Positions 39,344 through 52,100 of a stretch of DNA of 64,000 nucleotides are shown here, piece by piece. Below the pieces are notes generated by a model. The model worked only from the letters and a program-made list of their open reading frames with translations. It searched no databases and was not told the origin of the DNA. A program made the translations under genes and the position numbers. The stretch is from Desmodesmus armatus. Its lineage: Eukaryota > Chlorophyta > Chlorophyceae > Sphaeropleales > Scenedesmaceae. Where the stretch lies: the NCBI GenBank assembly GCA_007449985.2, contig VIIQ02000643.1:508907-572906 (forward strand), written 5' to 3'. How positions within the stretch are numbered: position 1 is the stretch's first letter; every line of letters starts with the position of its first letter.

Positions 39344-41718
39344 TTAGGCTAGAAGGCCATGTGCTATGCAGGCAATAACAAGCTCCAGTACCATCAAATG
39401 TAGTGTGGTGTTGATGTGAGAGAATTTGGCAGAGCTGAAGTGATGAAATTAGGCATGAGCGGGGGGGGGGGTGAAATGGTGGCACAAGCATAAATACACA
39501 ACATGCAATTAGGCTAGAAGGCCATGTGCTATGCAGGCAATAACAAGCTCCAGTACCATCAAATGTAGTGTGGTGTTGATGTGAGAGACTTTGGCAGAGC
39601 TGAAGTGATGAAACTAGGCATGAGCAAGGGGTAGGGGGGGGGGGGGGGGAGTTGAAATGCTGTCTCAAGCATTGATACATATGATGCAATTTAGCATGGA
39701 GTGCCATGTGCTAAGCATTCATTGTCAAGCTCTAGTAGCATCAAATGCAGTGTGGTGTTGATGTGCAAGACTTTGGCAGAGCTGAAGTGATGAAATTAGG
39801 CATGAGCGGGGGGGGGTGAAATGGTGACACAAGCATAAATACACAACATGCAATTAAGGCTAGAAAGCCATGTGCCATGCAGGCAATAACGAGCTCCAGT
39901 AGCATCAAATTTAGTGTGGTGTTGATGTGAGAGATTTTGGCAGAGCTGAAGTGATGAAAATAGGCATGAGCAAGGGGTAGGGGGGGGAGGTGTTGAATTG
40001 CTGTCTCAAGCATTGATACATATGATGCAATTTAGCATGGAGTGCCATGTGCTATGCATTCATTGTCAAGCTCTAGTAGCATCAAATGCAGTGTGGTGTT
40101 GATGTGAGAGATTTTGGCAGAGCTGACGTGCTGAAACTAGGCATGAGCGGGTGGGGGGGGGGGGGGGGGGAGTATAAATGCTGGCACCAGCATAAATACA
40201 CAACATTCAATTTGGGCTAGAAGGCCATGTGCTATGCAGGCAATAACAAGCTCCAGTACCATCAAATGTAGTGTGGTGTTGATGTGAGAGACTTTGGCAG
40301 AGCTGAAGTGATGAAAATAGGCATGAACAAGGGAAAGGGGGGGGGGGGGGTTGAAATGCTGTCTCAAGCATTGATACATATGATGCAATTTAGCATGGAG
40401 TGCCATGTGCTATGCATTCATTGTCAAGCTCTAGTAGCATCAAACGCAGTGTGGTGTTGATGTGAGAGATTTCGGCAGAGCTGACGTGCTGAAACTAGGC
40501 ATGAGCGGGGGGGGTGAAATGGTGACACAAGCATAAATACACAACATGCAATTAAGGCTAGAAAGCCATGTGCCATGCAGGCAATAACGAGCTCCAGTAG
40601 CATCAAATTTAGTGTGGTGTTGATGTGAGAGATTTTGGCAGAGCTGAAGTGATGAAAATAGGCATGAGCAAGGGGTAGGAGGGGGGGGGGTTGAAATGCT
40701 GTCTCAAGCATTGATACATATGATGCAATTTAACATGGAGTGCCATGTGCTATGCATTCATTGTCAAGCTCTAGTAGCATCAAATGCAGTGTGGTGTTGA
40801 TGTGCAAGACTTTGGCAGAGTTGAAGTGCTGAAACTAGGCATGAGCGGGGGGGGGGGGGGTGGTGGTGGTGGTGAAATTTTGACACAAGCATAAATACAC
40901 AACATGCAATTAAGGCTAGAAGGCCATGTGCTATGCAGGCAATGACAAGCTCCAGTAGCATCAAATGCAGTGTGGTGTTGATGTGCAAGACTTTGACAGA
41001 GCTGAAGTGATGAAACTAGGCATGCGCGGGGGGGGGGGGGGGGTGAAATGATGACACAAGCATAAATACACAACATGCAATTAGGCTAGAAGGCCATGTG
41101 CTATGCAGGCAATAACGAGCTCCAGTAGCATCGAATTCAGTGTGGTGTTGACGTGAGAGATTTTGGCAGAGCTGAAGTGATGAAAATAGGCATGAGCAAG
41201 GGGTAGGAGGGGGGGGGGGTTGAAATGCTGTCTCAAGCATTGATACATATGATGCAATTTAACATGGAGTGCCATGTGCTATGCATTCATTGTCAAGCTC
41301 TAGTAGCATCAAATGCAGTGTGGTGTTGATGTGAGAGATTTCGGCAGAGCTGACGTGCTGAAACTAGGCATGCGCAGGCGGTGGGGGGGGGGGGGACAAG
41401 GGGGATGGGGGGAGTTGAACTGTTGTCATAGGCATGAATACACAGCATACTTTTTTGCATGGAGTGCCATGTGCTATGCAGGCCATTTCAAGCTCTAGTA
41501 GCATCAAATGCAGTGTGGTGTTGATTTGACAGACTTTGGCAGAGCTGAAGTGATGCAACTAGGCATGAGCGGGGGGGGGGGGGGTGGTGAAATGCTGGCA
41601 CATGCATTAATACACAGCATGCCATTTTGGCTAGAAGGCCATGTGCTATGCAGGCAATAACAAGCTCCAGTAGCATCAAATGCAGTGTGGTTTTGGTGTG
41701 AGAGACTTTGGCAGAGCT

Positions 41719-41907
41719 TGTCGCACAACAACTTCTAAATGTTATCAGTAATGCTTACCCCTTGAGAACGATAAACACGTTGGACACCATCAACAATAAT
41801 TGTTGAATTTTTAAAAAACTCTGACGAACAGCTTGTTCTAATGGTAATAGAACTTTGTAACGTTCAAAAATTCCTTTTAATAAAATAGGAAGACTAGAAA
41901 CAAAAAT
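41719..41907 (-). pseudogene. rpoC2: Chloroplast rpoC2-like fragment inserted in the satellite
   Basis: An AT-rich 189-bp island interrupts the satellite. On the minus strand it reads [20 protein letters not shown], then, after a one-base shift, [18 protein letters not shown], then, after another shift, HLEVVVRQAL. The last two pieces match the conserved VQxVYRSQGVxIxDKHIEVIVRQ region of the plastid RNA polymerase beta'' subunit. Base composition and codon choice (A/T-ending) fit algal plastid DNA and differ strongly from the surroundings. Two frameshifts show it is not functional. The left junction shows a few bases of overlap (gct) with the satellite; the right junction joins at atcaaatg. 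Confidence 0.83.
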
Positions 41908-44900
41908 CAAATGCAGTGTGGTGTTAATTTGACAGACTTTGGCAGAGCTGAAGTGATGCAACTAGGCATGAGCGGGGGGGGGGGGGAAATGCTGGCACAT
42001 GCAGTAATACACAGCATGCAACTTAGGCTAGAAGGCCATGTCCTATCCAGGCAATTACAGGCTCCAGTAGCATCAAATGCAGTGTGGTGTTCATGTGAGA
42101 GACTTTGGCGGAGCTGATCCTGGGCATGAGCGGGGGGGGGGGGGTGGCAAAGGGGGGGGGGATATGCTGTGTCCAGCATCACTACACATCATGCAATTCT
42201 AGCCTAGAGTACTATGTGCTATGCATTCACTTTCGAGCTCCCGTATCATCAAATGCAGTGTGGTGTTTTTTGACAGACTTTGGCAGAGCTGAAGTGCTGA
42301 AACTAGGCATGAGCGGGGGGGGGGGGGGGGGGAGTATAAATACTGGCACAAGCATTAATACACAGCATGCAACTTAGGCTAGAAGTCCATGTGCTATACA
42401 GGCAACAACAAGCTTGAGTACCATCAAATGCAGTGTGGTGTTTATGTGAGAGGCTTTGGTAGAGTTGAAGTGATGAAACTAGGCATGAGCAAGGGGTAGG
42501 GGGGGGGGAGTTGAAATGCTGTCTCAAGCATTGATACATATGATGCAATTTAGCATGGAGTGCCATGTGCTATGCATTCATTGTCAAGCTCTAGTAGCAT
42601 CAAATGCAGTGTGGTGTTGATGTGAGAGATTTTGGCAGAGCTGATGTGCTGAAACTAGGCATGCGCAGGCGGTGGGGGGGGGGGGGGACAAGGGGGATGG
42701 GGGGAGTTGAACTGTTGTCATAGGCATGAATACACAGCATACTTTTTTGCATGGAGTGCCATGTGCTATGCAGGCCATTTCAAGCTCTAGTAGCATCAAA
42801 TGCAGTGTGGTGTTAATTTGACAGACTTTGGCAGAGCTGAAGTGATGCAACTAGGCATGAGCGGGGGGGGGGGGTGAAATGCTGGCACATGCATTAATAC
42901 ACAGCATGCCTTTTGGGCTAGAAGGCCATGTGCTATGCAGGCAATAACAAGCTCCAGTAGCATCAAATGCAGTGTGGTTTTGGTGCGAGAGACTTTGGCA
43001 GAGCTGAAGTGATGAAACTAGGCATGAGCAAGGGGTAGGGGGGGGGAGTTGAAATGCTGTCTCAAGCATTGATACATATGATGCAATTTAGCATGGAGTG
43101 CCATGTGCTATGCATTCATTGTCAAGCTCTAGTAGCATCAAATGCAGTGTGGTGTTAATTTGACAGACTTTGGCAGAGCTGAAGTGATGCAACTAGGCAT
43201 GAGCGGGGGGGGGGGGGGGGTGAAATGCTGGCACATGCATTAATACACAGCATGCAACTTAGGCTAGAAGGCCATGTCCTATCCAGGCAATTACAGGCTC
43301 CAGTATCATCAACTGCAGTGTGGTGTTCATGTGAGAGACTTTGGCGGAGCTGATCCTGGGCATGAGCGGGAGGGGGGGGGGGGGGAGGCAAGGGGGGGGG
43401 GGGATATGCTGTGTCCAGCATCACTACACATCATGCAATTCTAGCCTAGAGTACTATGTGCTATGCATTCACTTTCGAGCTCCCGTATCATCAAATGCAG
43501 TGTGGTGTTATTTGACAGACTTTGGCAGAGCTGAAGTGCTGAAACTAGGCATGAGCGGGGGGGGGGGGGGTATAAATACTGGCACAAGCATTAATACACA
43601 GCATGCAACTTAGGCTAGAAGGCCATGTGCTATACAGGCAATAACAAGCTCGAGTACCATCAAATGCAGTGTGGTGTTCATGTGAGAGGCTTTGGTAGAG
43701 TTGAAGTAATGAAACTAGGCATGAGCAAGGGGTAGGGGGGGGGGGGGAGTTGAAATGCTGTCTCAAGCATTGATACATATGATGCAATTTAGCATGGAGT
43801 GCCATGTGCTATGCATTCATTGTCAAGCTCTAGTAGCATCAAATGCAGTGTGGTGTTGATGTGAGAGATTTTGGCAGAGCTGACGTGCTGAAAATAGGCA
43901 TGCGCAGGCGGTGTGTGTGTGGGGGGGGGGGACAAGGGGGATGGGGGGAGTTGAACTGCTGTCATAGGCATGAATACACAGCATACTTTTTTTGCATGGA
44001 GTGCCATGTGCTATGCAGGCCATTTCAAGCTCTAGTAGCATCAAATGCAGTGTGGTGTTGATTTGACAGACTTTGGCAGAGCTGAAGTGATGCAACTAGG
44101 CATGAGCGGGGGGGGGGGGGTGAAATGCTGGCACATGCATTAATACACAGCATGCAATTTAGGCCAGAAGTCCATGTCCTATCCAGGCAATTACAGGCTC
44201 CAGTATCATCAACTGCAGTGTGGTGTTCATGTGAGAGACTTTGGCGGAGCTGATCCTGGGCATGAGCGGGGGGGGGGGGGGGGGATGGCAAAGGGGGGGG
44301 GGGGTATGCTGTGTCCAGCATCCCTACACATCATGCAATTCTAGCTTAGAGTACTATGTGCTATGCATTCACTTTCGAGCTCCAGTATCATCAAATGCAG
44401 TGTGGTGTAATTTGACAGACTTTGGCAGAGCTGAAGTGATGCAACTAGGCATGAGCGGGGGGGGGGGGTGAAATGCTGGCACATGCATTAATACACAGCA
44501 TGCAATTTAGGCTAGAAGGCCATGTCCTATCCAGGCAATGACAGGCTCCAGTATCATCAACTGCAGTGTGGTGTTCATGTGAGAGACTTTGGCGGAGCTG
44601 ATCCTGGGCATGAGCGGGGGGGGGGGGGGGGGGCAAAGGGGGGGGGGGGGATATGCTGTGTCCAGCATCACTACACATCATGCAATTCTAGCCTAGAGTA
44701 CTATGTGCTATGCATTCACTTTCGAGCTCCAGTATCATCAAATGCAGTGTGGTGTTATTTGACAGACTTTGGTAGAGCTGAAGTGCTGACACTAGGCATG
44801 AGCGGGGGGGGGGGGGGGGGGAGTATAAATACTGGCACAAGCATTAATACACAGCATGCAATTTAGCATGGAGTGCCATGTGCTATGCATTCATTGTCAA

Positions 44901-47395
44901 GCTCTAGTAGCATTAAATGCAGTGTGGTGTTGATGTGAGAGATTTTGGCAGAGGTGACGTGCTGAAACTAGGTATGAGCGGGTGGGGGGGGGACAAGGGG
45001 GGGGGGGGAGTTGAAATGCTGTCATAAGCATGAATGCACAGCATACGTTTTTGCATGGAGTGCCATGTGCTATGCAGGCCATTTCAAGCTCTAGTAGCAT
45101 CAAATGCAGTGTGGTGTTAATTTGACAGACTTTGGCAGAGCTGAAGTGATGCAACTAGGCATGAGCGGGGGGGGGGGGGGGGGGTGAAATGCTGGCACAT
45201 GCATTAATACACAGCATGCCTTTTGGGCTAGAAGGCCATGTGCTATGCAGGCAATAACAAGCTCCAGACGCATCAAATGCAGTGTGGTTTTGGTGCGAGA
45301 GACTTTGGCAGAGCTGAAGTGATGAAACTAGGCATGAGCAAGGGGTAGGGGGGGGGAGTTGAAATGCTGTCTCAAGCATTGATACATATGATGCAATTGG
45401 AATGGAGTGCCATGTGCAATGCATTCATCGTCAAGCTCTAGTAGCATCAAATGCAGTGTGGTGTTAATTTGACAGACTTTGGCAGAGCTGAAGTGATGCA
45501 ACTAGGCATGAGCGGGGGGGGGGGGGGGGGGGGGTGAAATTCTGGCACATGCATTAATACACAGCATGCCTTTTGGGCTAGAAGGCCATGTGCTATGCAG
45601 GCAATAACAAGCTCCAGTAGCATCAAATGCAGTGTGGTTTTGGTGCGAGAGACTTTGGCAGAGCTGAAGTGATGAAACTAGGCATGAGCAAGGGGTAGGG
45701 GGGGGGGGAGTTGAAATGCTGTCTCAAGCATTGATACATATGATGCAATTTAGCATGGAGTGCCATGTGCTATGAATTCATTGTCAAGCTCTAGTAGCAT
45801 CAAATGCAGTGTGGTGTTAATTTGACAGACTTTGGCAGAGCTGAAGTGATGCAACTAGGCATGAGCGGGGGGGGGGGGGGGTGAAATGCTGGCACATGCA
45901 TTAATACACAGCATGCAACTTAGGCTAGAAGGCCATGTGCTATACAGGCAATAACAAGCTCGAGTACCATCAAATGCAGTGTGGTGTTCATGTGAGAGAC
46001 TTTGGCGGAGCTGATCCTGGGCATGAGCGGGGGGGGGGGGGGGGGAGGCAAGGGGGGGGGGGGGGATATGCTGTGTCCAGCATCACTACACATCATGCAA
46101 TTCTAGCCTAGAGTACTATGTGCTATGCATTCACTTTCGAGCTCCCGTATCATCAAATGCAGTGTGGTGTTATTTGACAGACTTTGGCAGAGCTGAAGTG
46201 CTGAAACTAGGCATGAGCGGGGGGGGGGGGGGGTATAAATACTGGCACAAGCATTAATACACAGCATGCAACTTAGGCTAGAAGGCCATGTGCTATACAG
46301 GCAATAACAAGCTCGAGTACCATCAAATGCAGTGTGGTGTTCATGTGAGAGGCTTTGGTAGAGTTGAAGTGATGAAACTAGGCATGAGCAAGGGGTAGGG
46401 GGGGGGGGAGTTGAAATGCTGTCTCAAGCATTGATACATATGATGCAATTTAGCATGGAGTGCCATGTGCTATGCATTCATTGTCAAGCTCTAGTAGCAT
46501 CAAATGCAGTGTGGTGTTGATGTGAGAGATTTTGGCAGAGCTGACGTGCTGAAACTAGGCATGCGCAGGCGGTGGGGGGGGGGACAAGGGGGATGGGGGG
46601 AGTTGAACTGCTGTCATAGGCATGAATACACAGCATACTTTTTGCATGGAGTGCCATGTGCTATGCAGGCCATTTCAAGCTCTAGTAGCATCAAATGCAG
46701 TGTGGTGTTAATTTGACAGACTTTGGCAGAGCTGAAGTGATGCAACTAGGCATGAGCGGGGGGGGGGGGGGGGGTGAAATGCTGGCACATGCATTAATAC
46801 ACAGCATGCAATTTAGGCCAGAAGTCCATGTCCTATCCAGGCAATTACAGGCTCCAGTATCATCAACTGCAGTGTGGTGTTCATGTGAGAGACTTTGGCG
46901 GAGCTGATCCTGGGCATGAGCGGGGGGGGGGGGGGGTGGCAAAGGGGGGGGGGGGATATGCTGTGTCCAGCATCACTACACATCATGCAATTCTAGCCTA
47001 GAGTACTATGTGCTATGCATTCACTTTCGAGCTCCCGTATCATCAAATGCAGTGTGGTGTTATTTGACAGACTTTGGCAGAGCTGAAGTGCTGACACTAG
47101 GCATGAGCGGGGGGGGGGGGGGGGGGAGTATAAATACTGGCACAAGCATTAATACACAGCATGCAATTTAGCATGGAGTGCCATGTGCTATGCATTCATT
47201 GTCAAGCTCTAGTAGCATCAAATGCAGTGTGGTGTTGATGTGAGAGATTTTGGCAGAGGTGACGTGCTGAAACTAGGTATGAGCGGGTGGGGGGGGACAA
47301 GGGGGGGGGGGGAGTTGAAATGCTGTCATAAGCATGAATGCACAGCATACGTTTTTGCATGGAGTGCCATGTCCTATGCAGGCCATTTCAAGCTC

Positions 47396-47579
47396 ATCAT
47401 CATGTTACACGTTCTCCAGCAGGGTCATTGCGCCAAAACATTGCTTAGCAACAAATCTACCTAGGTGCGTCAAACAGCACCACCAGACAAAAACTGGGAA
47501 AGCTTTGCAGCTCCCCAGTGTCTGGGCCAGTTGTGGCCGCTCAACATCAAATGCATCAACAACAGCACGGGACTGACTG
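47396..47579. repeat. Non-satellite insert, copy 1
   Basis: About 184 bp of unrelated, non-G-rich sequence (starting atcatcatgttacacg) replaces part of a monomer after caagctc. Satellite sequence resumes at ccatgcaggcgatttcaagctc. No coding or RNA function was recognised. An essentially identical copy lies 1613 bp downstream. Confidence 0.85.
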
Positions 47580-49008
47580 CCATGCAGGCGATTTCAAGCT
47601 CAAGTAGCATCAAATGCAGTGTGGTGTTAATTTGACAGACTTTGGCAGAGCTGAAGTGATGCAACTAGGCATGAGCGGGGGGGGGGGGGTGAAATGCTGG
47701 CACATGCATTAATACACAGCATGCAATTTAGGCTAGAAGGCCATGTCCTATCCAGGCAATGACAGGCTCCAGTATCATCAACTGCAGTGTGGTGTTCATG
47801 TGAGAGACTTTGGCGGAGCTGATCCTGGGCATGAGCGGGGGGGGGGGGGGGGGGGGGATGGCAAAGGGGGGGGGGGTATGCTGTGTCCAGCATCCCTACA
47901 CATCATGCAATTCTAGCTTAGAGTACTATGTGCTATGCATTCACTTTCGAGCTCCAGTATCATCAAATGCAGTGTGGTGTTAATTTGACAGACTTTGGCA
48001 GAGCTGAAGTGATGCAACTAGGCATGAGCGGGGGGGGGGTGAAATGCTGGCACATGCATTAATACACAGCATGCAATTTAGGCTAGAAGGCCATGTCCTA
48101 TCCAGGCAATGACAGGCTCCAGTATCATCAACTGCAGTGTGGTGTTCATGTGAGAGACTTTGGCGGAGCTGATCCTGGGCATGAGCGGGGGGGGGGGGGG
48201 GGGATGGCAAAGGGGGGGGGGTATGCTGTGTCCAGCATCCCTACACATCATGCAATTCTAGCTTAGAGTACTATGTGCTATGCATTCACTTTCGAGCTCC
48301 AGTATCATCAAATGCAGTGTGGTGTTAATTTGACAGACTTTGGCAGAGCTGAAGTGATGCAACTAGGCATGAGCGGGGGGGGGGGGGTGAAATGCTGGCA
48401 CATGCATTAATACACAGCATGCAATTTAGGCCAGAAGTCCATGTCCTATCCAGGCAATTACAGGCTCCAGTATCATCAACTGCAGTGTGGTGTTCATGTG
48501 AGAGACTTTGGCGGAGCTGATCCTGGGCATGAGCGGGGGGGGGGGGGGGTGGCAAAGGGGGGGGGGGGGATATGCTGTGTCCAGCATCACTACACATCAT
48601 GCAATTCTAGCCTAGAGTACTATGTGCTATGCATTCACTTTCGAGCTCCGTATCATCAAATGCAGTGTGGTGTTATTTGACAGACTTTGGTAGAGCTGAA
48701 GTGCTGACACTAGGCATGAGCGGGGGGGGGGGGGGGGGGGTATAAATACTGGCACAAGCATTAATACACAGCATGTAATTTAGCATGGAGTGCCATGTGC
48801 TATGCATTCATTGTCAAGCTCTAGTAGCATCAAATGCAGTGTGGTGTTGATGTGAGAGATTTTGGCAGAGGTGACGTGCTGAAACTAGGTATGAGCGGGT
48901 GGGGGGGGACAAGGGGGGGGGGGGGGGTTGAAATGCTGTCATAAGCATGAATGCACAGCATACGTTTTTGCATGGAGTGCCATGTCCTATGCAGGCCATT
49001 TCAAGCTC

Positions 49009-49192
49009 ATCATCATGTTACACGTTCTCCAGCAGGGTCATTGCGCCAAAACATTGCTTAGCAACAAATCTACCTAGGTGCGTCAAACAGCACCACCAGA
49101 CAAAAACTGGGAAAGCTTTGCAGCTCCCCAGTGTCTGGGCCAGTTGTGGCCGCTCAACATCAAATGCATCAACAACAGCACGGGACTGACTG
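49009..49192. repeat. Non-satellite insert, copy 2
   Basis: Repeat of the insert at 47396-47579 with the same junctions. The shared junctions show it was copied together with its flanking monomers as part of a 1.6-kb segmental duplication within the array, not inserted twice. Confidence 0.88.
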
Positions 49193-52100
49193 CCATGCAG
49201 GCGATTTCAAGCTCAAGTAGCATCAAATGCAGTGTGGTGTTATTTTGACAGACTTTGGCAGAGCTGAAGTGATGCAACTAGGCATGAGCGGGGGGGGGGG
49301 GGTGAAATGCTGGCACATGCATTAATACACAGCATGCAACTTAGGCTAGAAAGCCATGTCCTATCCAGGCAATGACAGGCTCCAGTATCATCAACTGCAG
49401 TGTGGTGTTCATGTGAGAGACTTTGGCGGAGCTGATCCTGGGCATGAGCGGGGGGGGGGGGGGGGGATGGCAAAGGGGGGGGGGGTATGCTGTGTCCAGC
49501 ATCCCTACACATCATGCAATTCTAGCCTAGAGTACTATGTGCTATGCATTCACTTTCGAGCTCCAGTATCATCAAATGCAGTGTGGTGTTATTTGACAGA
49601 CTTTGGCAGAGCTGAAGTGCTGGAACTAGGCATGAGCGGGGGCGGGGGGGGGGGGGGTGAAATGGTGACCACAAGCATAAATACACAGCATGCAACTAAG
49701 GCTAGAAGGCCATGTGCCATGCAGGCAATCACAAGCTCCAGTATCATCAAGTGCAGTGTGGTGTTAATTTGACAGACTTTGGAAGAGTTGAAGTGCTGAA
49801 ATTAGGCATGAGCGGGGGGGGGGGGGGTTTGAATGCTGGCACAAGCATGAATACACAGCATGCAATTTAGGCTAGAAGGCCATGTGCTATGCAGGCAATT
49901 ACAAGCTCCAGTACCATCAAATGCAGTGTGGTGTTGATGCGAGAGACTTTGGCGGAGCTGATCCTGGGCATGAGCGGGGGGGGGGGGGATGGCAAAGGGG
50001 GGGGGGGGATATGCTGTGTCCAGCATCCCTACACATCATGCAATTCTAGCGTAGAGTACGATGTGCTATGCATTCACTTTCGAACTCCAGTATCATCAAA
50101 TGCAGTGTGGTGTTATTTGACAGACTTTGGCAGAGCTGAAGTGCTGGAACTAGGCATGAGCGGGGGCGGGGGGGGGGGGGTGAAATGGTGACCACAAGCA
50201 TAAATACACAGCATGCAATTAAGGCTAGAAGGCCATGTGCCATGCAGGCAATCACAAGCTCCAGTATCATCAAGTGCAGTGTGGTGTTAATTTGACAGAC
50301 TTTGGAAGAGTTGAAGTGCTGAAATTAGGCATGAGCGGGGGGGGGGGGAGTTAAATGCTGGCACAAGCATGAATACACAGCATGCAATTTAGGCTAGAAG
50401 GCCATGTGCTATGCAGGCAATTACAAGCTCAAGTACCATCAAATGCAGTGTGGTGTTGATGCGAGAGACTTTGGCGGAGCTGATCCTGGGCATGAGCGGG
50501 GGGGGGGGGGCGATGGCAAAGGGGGGGGGGGTATGCTGTGTCCAGCATCACTACACATCATGCAATTCTAGCGTAGAGTACTATGTGCTATGCATTTACT
50601 TTCGAGCTCCAGTAGCATCAAGTGCAGTGTGGTGTTAATTTGACAGACTTTGGCAGAGCTGAAGTGCTGAAACTAGGCATGAGCGGGGGGGGGGGGTGAA
50701 ATGCTGGCACAAGCATAAATACACATCATGCAATTTAGGCTAGAAGGCCATGTGCTATGCAGGCAATAACAAGCTCCAGTACCATCAAATGCAGTTTGGT
50801 GTTGATGTGAGAGACTTTGGCGGAGCTGATCCTGGGCATGAGCGGGGGGGGGGGGCGATGGCAAAGGGGGGGGGGGTATGCTGTGTCCAGCATCACTACA
50901 CATCATGCAATTCTAGCGTAGAGTACTATGTGCTATGCATTCACTTTCGAGCTCCAGTAGCATCAAGTGCAGTGTGGTGTTAATTTGACAGACTTTGGCA
51001 GAGCTGAAGTGCTGAAACTAGGCATGAGCGGGGGGGGGGGGGGTGAAATGCTGGCACAAGCATAAATACACATCATGCAATTTAGGCTAGAAGGCCATGT
51101 GCTATGCAGGCAATAACAAGCTCCAGTACCATCAAATGCAGTTTGGTGTTGATGTGAGAGACTTTGGCAGAGCTGAAGTGATGAAACTAGGCATGAGCAA
51201 CGGGTAGGGGGGGGGGTGGAAAGGCTGTCTCAAGCATATATACATATCATGCAATTCTAGCGTAGAGTACTATGTGCTGTGCATTCATTGTCAAGCTCTA
51301 GTATCATCAAATGCAGTGTGGCCTTAATAGGCAAGACTTTGGCAGAGCTGAAGTGATCAAATTAGGCATGATCGGGTGGGGGGGGGGGTGAAATGGTGGC
51401 ACAAGCATAAATACACATCATGCAATTTAGGCTAGAAGGCCATGTGCTATGCAGGCAATAACAAGCTCCAGTACCATCAAATGCAGTGTGGTGTTGATGT
51501 GAGAGACTTTGGCAGAGCTGAAGTGATGAAACTAGGCATGAGCAAGGGGTAGGGGGGGGGGGGGAGTTGAAATGCTGTCTCAAGCATTGATACATATGAT
51601 GCAGTTTAGCATGGAGTGCCATGTGCTATGCATTCATTGTCAAGCTCTAGTAGCATCAAATGCAGTGTGGTGTTGATGTTAGAGATTTTGGCAGAGCTGA
51701 CGTGCTGAAACTAGGCATGAGCGGTGGGGGGGGTGGTGAAATGCTGGCACAAGCATTAATAGGCAAGACTTTGGCAGAGCTGAAGTGATCAAATTAGGCA
51801 TGAGCGGGTGGGGGGGGGGGGGGTGAAATGGTGGCACAAGCATAAATACACATCATGCAATTTAGGCTAGAAGGCCATGTGCTATGCAGGCAATAACAAG
51901 CTCCAGTAGCATCAAATGCAGTGTGGTTTTGGTGCGAGAGACTTTGGCAGAGCTGAAGTGATGAAACTAGGCATGAGCAAGGGGTAGGGGGGGGGGGAGT
52001 TGAAATGCTGTCTCAAGCATTGATACATATGATGCAATTTAGCATGGAGTGCCATGTGCTATGCATTCATTGTCAAGCTCTAGTAGCATCAAATGCAGTG

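Noticed and set aside
47334..47576. 80-residue plus-strand frame across the unknown insert, repeated at 48947-49189
   Set aside because: It runs from satellite into the insert and shows no recognisable motif. Its repetition is explained by the segmental duplication.
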